From Legionella cincinnatiensis (GTDB taxonomy: Bacteria > Pseudomonadota > Gammaproteobacteria > Legionellales > Legionellaceae), in assembly GCF_900452415.1 (NCBI RefSeq), contig NZ_UGNX01000001.1, positions 1,302,001-1,366,000 on the forward strand: 64,000 bases of DNA, read 5' to 3'. A program made the position numbers and the translations under genes. Positions 55,715 through 64,000 of the stretch are shown piece after piece; the stretch's first letter is position 1; every line of letters starts with the position of its first letter. The notes beneath the pieces are model-generated. The model saw only the letters and a list, made by a program, of their open reading frames with translations, ran no database searches and had not been told where the DNA came from.

Positions 55715-56221
55715 TTACCAAACATAACCGGTGAAATGTTTTTCTTGACTGGCTTGAGAGCGCTTGGGTTTTATGAGTCCTTGTAAGTTAAATTCGTGTT
55801 TTTGTAATTCCATGATTAATGTTTTGAATGGTTCAGAACTAACATGCTGTTCAAACAACTTTTTTGCAGTATTGATAAATTTTTTCATTTTCTTATCAAA
55901 CTTTATTTTATCCGCGGTATATTTTTCTTTAATCGCAGTTGAATCTGTTTTTAGAGGTTCTTGGGGTGGCTTGGGGGCCATTTTCCATCCCTTTTCAGTT
56001 AGCCCAAATCGAATATGTTTTACTATATCTTGTTCTTGACAGTAATAGGAAACAGTGATTAAACCTGGATAAGTGGCGCTATCTCTTATTAAAAATACCG
56101 CCTTAGATTCTTTTGCTTTTGCATTATGCTGTTCTAGAAGGTTATGTATTTGGTAGCTGTTGATTAATCCAAAAATAATCGGGATCTTGGAGTTTGGTTC
56201 ATTTTTTTGTATTGCTTCCAT
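55715..56221 (-). CDS. SH2-domain protein, probable translocated effector
   Basis: A 168-residue protein that is essentially a single SH2 domain, the eukaryotic phosphotyrosine-binding fold. Strand B carries the hallmark FLIRDS (43-48) with Arg46 at the phosphotyrosine-binding position; then GLITVSYYC and KHIRFGLTEKGW (His69) match strands C and D. After residue 80 comes a Lys-rich helical insertion of ~45 residues (YTADKIKFDKKMKKF), and the fold closes with FKTLIMELQKHEFNLQGLI, the helix-B region. SH2 proteins with helical insertions are known in Legionella (a published family of 'superbinding' bacterial SH2 domains). The ATG at 56221 is preceded by GGAG. It interrupts the conserved infA-aat pair. 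Host phosphotyrosine binding is inferred. Confidence 0.82.
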   Translation of the reverse strand: MEAIQKNEPNSKIPIIFGLINSYQIHNLLEQHNAKAKESKAVFLIRDSATYPGLITVSYYCQEQDIVKHIRFGLTEKGWKMAPKPPQEPLKTDSTAIKEKYTADKIKFDKKMKKFINTAKKLFEQHVSSEPFKTLIMELQKHEFNLQGLIKPKRSQASQEKHFTGYVW

Positions 56222-56353
56222 AAAGTACTCCAGTTTTATTAAAATCATATTAAAGCCAGGTCATAATCAGTAAGTTATGATAAAAAGACTGACTATTAGC
56301 TACCTTATACAGCCTTCTAATAGTATAGTTCTACTAATTCAAAATATTAGTGG

Positions 56354-57025
56354 TCAAAAAGAGAAATGCCATAGGCCTTGTTGAGTAGGATTAATTAATG
56401 TCTTGCCTAATAAACAAAGAAACTCTTTGCGATCAATTATCTTAGCACCTAGACTTTGTAAATGATTTGTAGGTATTTGACAATCAATAAAATCGAAACT
56501 CCAATCTGTTAACGTTTTACATAAATAGTAAAGAGCAATTTTAGACGCATCCGTTATTTTATGAAACATGGATTCACCAAAAAAAGCCCGTCCTAGATTA
56601 ATTCCATAAAGGCCACCAACGAGTTCGTTTTCATACCATATTTCGAAGGAATGGGCGAAACCTAAAAGATGTAAATTGGTGTATGCTTCTATCATTTCTT
56701 CAGTAATCCACGTGTTATTAAACCGATCAGAACAAGTAGCGCAGGCCGTAATTACTTGTTTAAATGCGGTATCGATGGTGCAGCTAAAACCTTTTTTTAG
56801 AGATTTTTTTAAGCTTCGGGATAAGTTAAATTCCTTGGGAATCAAGATTAGTCTAGGATTTGGTGACCACCAAAGCACAGGCATGCCAGGTTCATACCAT
56901 GGGAAAATGCCCTGTTTATAAGCCTGAAGTATACGTTGGGGAGCCAGATCGCCTCCGACCATCAATAAACCATGATCATCACTAGTTTCTGGGTTTGGGA
57001 AAGAGTATAGTTCATTATAACTCAA
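56354..57025 (-). CDS. aat: Leucyl/phenylalanyl-tRNA-protein transferase
   Basis: N-end-rule enzyme that adds Leu or Phe to proteins with N-terminal Arg or Lys, marking them for ClpAP. The family segments FPWYEPGMPVLWWSPNPR, GGDLAPQRILQAYKQGIFP and FFGESMF are present, and DCQIPTNHLQSLGA lies near the end. A TTG start at 57025 has an excellent AGGAG six bases upstream and gives 223 residues, fitting E. coli Aat; the longer ATG-initiated frame from 57082 is less likely. Confidence 0.93.
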   Translation of the reverse strand: MSYNELYSFPNPETSDDHGLLMVGGDLAPQRILQAYKQGIFPWYEPGMPVLWWSPNPRLILIPKEFNLSRSLKKSLKKGFSCTIDTAFKQVITACATCSDRFNNTWITEEMIEAYTNLHLLGFAHSFEIWYENELVGGLYGINLGRAFFGESMFHKITDASKIALYYLCKTLTDWSFDFIDCQIPTNHLQSLGAKIIDRKEFLCLLGKTLINPTQQGLWHFSF

Positions 57026-57198
57026 CTTAATCTCCTGAACTTTGATTTCTATAAAATTGTATCTTACAGTGATTATAAGCAAGTATTAGAGAAAACAAGA
57101 GAACCCTAGAGACATTTTTAGGGACAAGATCTTGGGTTTGAAGAAATTTGGAGGCAGATATAAGATTAAAATACTTTATCAGCTGCTAATCAAAAATC

Positions 57199-57232
57199 AT
57201 AGCCTGGGTGTAATTGGAAAAGCCCAAGCTAT
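57199..57232 (-). terminator. Hairpin after trxB
   Basis: ATAGCCTGGG and CCCAAGCTAT pair with one mismatch 12 bases past the trxB stop (reading leftward), followed by ATGATTTTTGATT on that strand. Confidence 0.5.
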
Positions 57233-57243
57233 AATTTTGCGTC

Positions 57244-60639
<3,396 letters not shown>

Positions 60640-60641
60640 CT

Positions 60642-61250
60642 ATGAAAAAAATGTTTATTGCACTACTTTTAAGTATTTCTACCTCAGTATTTTGCCAAAC
60701 ACCAGGCGAATTATTGCAAGATAAACTCAATGGAATTCGCTCCATGACTGCCAATTTTAAGCAGGCAGTGAAGGCAAAACATCGCGTGGTCTCTCGTTCA
60801 TCAGGTACTATGGCTTTGCAAAGACCTGGTCGATTTCGTTGGCAAACTGTGCAACCTATGGCGCAGTTGATGGTTGCCGATGGTCAGCGAATTTGGGTTT
60901 ATGATAAAGACTTAGAGCAAGTAACGGTTAAAAAGCAAGATAAAGGTTTAGGCGGTACTGCTGCTTTATTTTTGAGTGGTTATGACGATACAGTAACTCG
61001 AGATTTTAATGTAGCTCAAAGTGGAATGGGTCATGAATTGGTTTTTGATTTAAAAGCAAAGTCGTCTAAAGCGAGTTTTCAACGAATTAAATTGGTTTTT
61101 CGGCAAGATCTCTTAACAGGGCTAGAGCTTTATGATCAATTAGGACAAGTGACTACTGTACAATTAACTCAAATTAAATTAAACCCTAAATTGACCTCCA
61201 ATATGTTTCAATTCAAAACGCCTAAAGGTGTGGATGTGGTCCAACAATGA
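60642..61250 (+). CDS. lolA: Outer-membrane lipoprotein carrier LolA
   Basis: Periplasmic chaperone that carries lipoproteins from the LolCDE complex to LolB. Signal peptide (to ~residue 19), then SMTANFKQAV, the PGRFRWQTVQP segment (containing the conserved Arg), and IWVYDKDLEQVTV. 202 residues. Two bases behind ftsK and overlapping rarA by four (ATGA). Confidence 0.94.
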   Translation: MKKMFIALLLSISTSVFCQTPGELLQDKLNGIRSMTANFKQAVKAKHRVVSRSSGTMALQRPGRFRWQTVQPMAQLMVADGQRIWVYDKDLEQVTVKKQDKGLGGTAALFLSGYDDTVTRDFNVAQSGMGHELVFDLKAKSSKASFQRIKLVFRQDLLTGLELYDQLGQVTTVQLTQIKLNPKLTSNMFQFKTPKGVDVVQQ

Positions 61251-62542
61251 GTTTGTTTCAGGAAGAACCTACACCGCCATTAGCAGAACGTCTAAGGCCC
61301 AAGAGTCTCGATGAGGTGATTGGGCAAAGTCATTTATTAGGTGAGGGCAAATCTTTAAAACTGAGCTTTGCAGGAAAAAAACTTCATTCCATGATTCTAT
61401 GGGGTCCTCCTGGCGTGGGTAAAACAACAATTGCACGCATTACTGCAGAAGCTTTTGACTGTGAATGGATAGCACTGTCTGCAGTTTTTTCGGGAGTGAA
61501 GGATATTCGTGCTGCGATCGAAAAAGCACAAGAAAACTTGATTCATGGTAAACATACCCTCTTGTTTATTGATGAAATTCATCGTTTTAATAAAGCACAA
61601 CAAGACGCGTTATTGCCTTATACAGAATCAGGCTTGGTTACTTTCATAGGCGCTACCACGGAAAATCCTTCTTTTGAAGTAAATTCTGCTTTACTTTCGC
61701 GAGCCCAAGTATATGTTTTAAAACCTTTAACTGATGATGAATTACGGCAATTATTTCAAAAAGCGCATCAAGCAGTTTTATCCCATCTTCAATTTGATGA
61801 AGAGGCTATTCAAATGATCATTGGATTTGCTGATGGGGATGCTAGACGATTACTCAATACGCTGGAGCAATTACAAACTGCTTGTATTGCAATGAATAAT
61901 CAACATGTGACCAAAGAATTGGTTATCAATTCTTTGGCAGAAAATACTCGTCGCTTTGATAAGAGTGGAGAAAATTTTTACGACCAAATTTCTGCGTTGC
62001 ACAAATCTGTGCGTGGGTCTAATCCTGATGCCGCACTTTATTGGCTCTGTCGTATGTTAGATGGTGGGGCAGATCCTCGCTATCTAGCACGGCGTATTTT
62101 AAGGATGGCATGGGAGGATATTGGTTTAGCTGATCCACGCGCCATGCAAATTGCTAGCGATGCTGCAGCAACTTATGAGCGACTCGGTTCTCCAGAAGGG
62201 GAACTTGCATTGGGACAAGCTGTTATTTATTTGTCAATAGCTGCGAAAAGTAATGCAGGTTATATGGCTTTTAATCAAGCAATGGATTTTGTAAAACACG
62301 ATAAGTCTCGAGAAGTGCCTATTCATTTACGTAATGCACCCACTCGATTATTGAAAAAATTAGGTTATGGAAAAGAATATCGCTACGCGCATGATGAGCC
62401 GCACGCTTATGCTGCTGGCGAACATTATTTACCTGAAGGGATGCAAGAACCGGGATGGTATAAACCAGTAGAACGTGGTTTAGAAATAAAGATCGCGGAG
62501 AAACTTGCTTTTTTAAGATCGTTGGACAAAAAAAATAATTAA
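61247..62542 (+). CDS. rarA: Replication-associated recombination protein RarA (MgsA)
   Basis: AAA+ ATPase acting at stalled forks, related to clamp-loader subunits and human WRNIP1. Walker A GPPGVGKTTIA, Walker B LFIDEIHRFNKAQQDALLP, sensor GATTENPSFEVNSALLSRAQ, and the MgsA_C tetramerisation region. 431 residues. Translationally coupled to lolA. In E. coli serS follows; here a kinase-like gene does. Confidence 0.95.
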   Translation: MSLFQEEPTPPLAERLRPKSLDEVIGQSHLLGEGKSLKLSFAGKKLHSMILWGPPGVGKTTIARITAEAFDCEWIALSAVFSGVKDIRAAIEKAQENLIHGKHTLLFIDEIHRFNKAQQDALLPYTESGLVTFIGATTENPSFEVNSALLSRAQVYVLKPLTDDELRQLFQKAHQAVLSHLQFDEEAIQMIIGFADGDARRLLNTLEQLQTACIAMNNQHVTKELVINSLAENTRRFDKSGENFYDQISALHKSVRGSNPDAALYWLCRMLDGGADPRYLARRILRMAWEDIGLADPRAMQIASDAAATYERLGSPEGELALGQAVIYLSIAAKSNAGYMAFNQAMDFVKHDKSREVPIHLRNAPTRLLKKLGYGKEYRYAHDEPHAYAAGEHYLPEGMQEPGWYKPVERGLEIKIAEKLAFLRSLDKKNN

Positions 62543-62666
62543 TGTATAATATGCGGCCATCATAGCTTTAGAAATAGCAGTAAATTTTCAGTGTTGATCA
62601 ATATTTGAACTATTCTTCTCTTATGATTTGATGACAATGAAAATAATAATTCATTAAGGTTGTCCC

Positions 62667-64000
62667 ATGTCTTTAGATATCCCAAGCGCCCATTCTTCAA
62701 AAGAACTCAAAAAACTGATAGATTTAATTACAAGATATAATGAAATTTCTGATAAAGAAGAAAATGCCGAATTAAAAAGGTTATTTTATCTACAACAGAT
62801 TAATTATTTAACTAAATACAGTACAAACACTGTCATCATTCAGTGGCGAAATCAATACGATAAAAATGGACTAGAAAGTCATTTACAAAAATATGGAGTA
62901 CATCGTGATTCATCACTGTTATTAGAAGGTATTGAATTTGCCAATGCTGTATCTCGTTTTTCTCCTCTATTAGGATCATCACCTGAACTATTGCAAACTG
63001 ATTTTTATGAAGCAATGCAAGAGCGGGATAAATTATTTACTGAGGACCCAGCTCCGGGAAATATTACGAAATACATTCAGTATAACCAAATTATAAAAGC
63101 TTATTATCAACAAGATAAGCAATTACAAGAGAAAGTCCAAAGAAATTTATACTATTTATCCCTTGCTTATGCAAAAGTTGACGCCATACAAGGATTTGTT
63201 CAACAAGAGTTTGGAGAATATCAGACCGAAGTTCTTGGTAATCCTAAAGGCAATAATAAAAACTTTACGTTTACTATTGAAGGCGAGCCAGTAAAAACGG
63301 TAATCCGAGTAGAAGATCGGAATACCATTGGAAAAGAACAACAACTACAAACACATCAAGTGAGTGAGTATTTCTCTGAAGATTATGTAACGATCATGGT
63401 TCCCTTTTTGAATGATGATAATGAAACAGCGTATCAACCTGTTGTGATTAGTGAATTTGCCTCAAAGGGAGATTTAGCTCATTATGCCGAAAAGCTTAAA
63501 GGCCGAGATCCTAAGGATATTTTAAAACAAACAGTATATTTTATGGATAATCTAGGTGATTTTTGTACTAAATTAATGGACTCAGGGCATTATCATCCAG
63601 ATATTAAATTATCTAATTTTTTAACTGATGGTGAGCGACTTATTGTTAGCGATAGAAAAACCATCACTGATAAAAAAAATCCTAAAGTTAATGAAATTTC
63701 CAGTTCACCTATTTATGGAGCACCGGAGTATCAGAAGTGTCTTAGATCAGGAAGTGTAGGTCTCAATTTTAGAGCATTTGCTACAACACTTGATATGCCT
63801 TCCTACATGTCTTTTCAAGTAGGTACGGCTTTGAAAGAGTTTATGCTCAAAAGTAATCTTATTCCTTATGACGAACAAAGTGAGGAAGACTTTGAGGAAA
63901 AATTTTCTAAATGGCAATCATTAAGTAAATTTGCTAATCCTCAACCATCTACAAATGAAATAAGAAATATGTCAGTACTTGTTCAAGAGTTAACTCGACA
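62667..64000 (+). CDS. Eukaryotic-like protein kinase domain protein (LegK-like effector candidate), partial
   Basis: An open frame from the ATG at 62667 (AAGG seven bases upstream) runs off the window end with 444 codons read. Kinase subdomains are visible: a hinge-like VVISEFASKGDLAHYAEKL, the catalytic loop HPDIKLSNFL (residues 310-319; Asp312, Lys314, Asn317), a DFG-equivalent SDRK (Asp329) and the activation-segment end YGAPEYQ (Glu354). The usual ATP-anchoring VAIK lysine is not clear; TVIRV is the closest match, with Arg. The first ~190 residues are helical and unrecognised. Legionella has several such kinases (LegK family), translocated by Dot/Icm. Kinase fold is well supported; activity and translocation are inferred. 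Confidence 0.82.
   Translation, partial: MSLDIPSAHSSKELKKLIDLITRYNEISDKEENAELKRLFYLQQINYLTKYSTNTVIIQWRNQYDKNGLESHLQKYGVHRDSSLLLEGIEFANAVSRFSPLLGSSPELLQTDFYEAMQERDKLFTEDPAPGNITKYIQYNQIIKAYYQQDKQLQEKVQRNLYYLSLAYAKVDAIQGFVQQEFGEYQTEVLGNPKGNNKNFTFTIEGEPVKTVIRVEDRNTIGKEQQLQTHQVSEYFSEDYVTIMVPFLNDDNETAYQPVVISEFASKGDLAHYAEKLKGRDPKDILKQTVYFMDNLGDFCTKLMDSGHYHPDIKLSNFLTDGERLIVSDRKTITDKKNPKVNEISSSPIYGAPEYQKCLRSGSVGLNFRAFATTLDMPSYMSFQVGTALKEFMLKSNLIPYDEQSEEDFEEKFSKWQSLSKFANPQPSTNEIRNMSVLVQELTR

Overview
The window comes from an AT-rich gammaproteobacterium, almost certainly a Legionella species other than L. pneumophila. Evidence for this is E. coli-like core gene order (accD-folC-dedD-cvpA; leuS-lptE-holA-nadD; infA-aat-trxB-ftsK-lolA-rarA) interleaved with proteins typical of the Legionella accessory genome: an SH2-domain protein, a eukaryotic-like protein kinase, a J-domain protein, coiled-coil membrane proteins, a fungal-type GH45-like secreted protein and a lytic polysaccharide monooxygenase. 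The genus is inferred from the protein sequences; no rRNA gene is present to confirm it.

Layout. 1-5050: the end of an MFS exporter, the K+ transporter Kup with a cyclic-nucleotide-binding-domain protein behind it, and two unknown membrane proteins. 5163-8314: a PHA synthase diverging from an AlkB-type membrane hydroxylase. 8350-15432: accessory genes (coiled-coil membrane protein, J-domain protein, RF-1-domain protein, exported proteins, HAD hydrolase), a large inverted repeat and trmL. 15663-19098: a three-gene tripartite efflux operon (outer-membrane factor, FUSC-type inner-membrane protein, HlyD-type adaptor). 19251-25930: a MaoC-phosphotransacetylase fusion overlapping acetate kinase, an AA10 LPMO, a PLP decarboxylase, a 2-hydroxyacid dehydrogenase and a methyltransferase. 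26023-31216: the GH45-like secreted protein, a Nudix hydrolase, an LRR remnant, an unknown effector-like protein, decayed ISL3 elements with a REP pair, and tRNA-Met.

31459-48310 is mostly housekeeping: the overlapping operon miaB-rluD-pgeF-degP/Q, an MFS transporter, an L,D-transpeptidase, accD-folC-dedD-cvpA, and the convergent lnt, leuS-lptE, holA-nadD set. 48624-55069 is a catabolic block: a saccharopine-dehydrogenase-like protein, an ALDH7-type aminoadipate-semialdehyde dehydrogenase, a FadN-type beta-oxidation enzyme and a thiolase. 55325-62542 is the conserved infA-aat-trxB-ftsK-lolA-rarA neighbourhood, with an SH2-domain gene between infA and aat, and a kinase-like gene starting after rarA where E. 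coli has serS.

The most interesting items are the SH2-domain protein (55715-56221), the partial kinase-like effector candidate at the right edge, the GH45-like protein, the unknown HDxxH protein at 28339-29877, and the layered IS/REP remains beside tRNA-Met.
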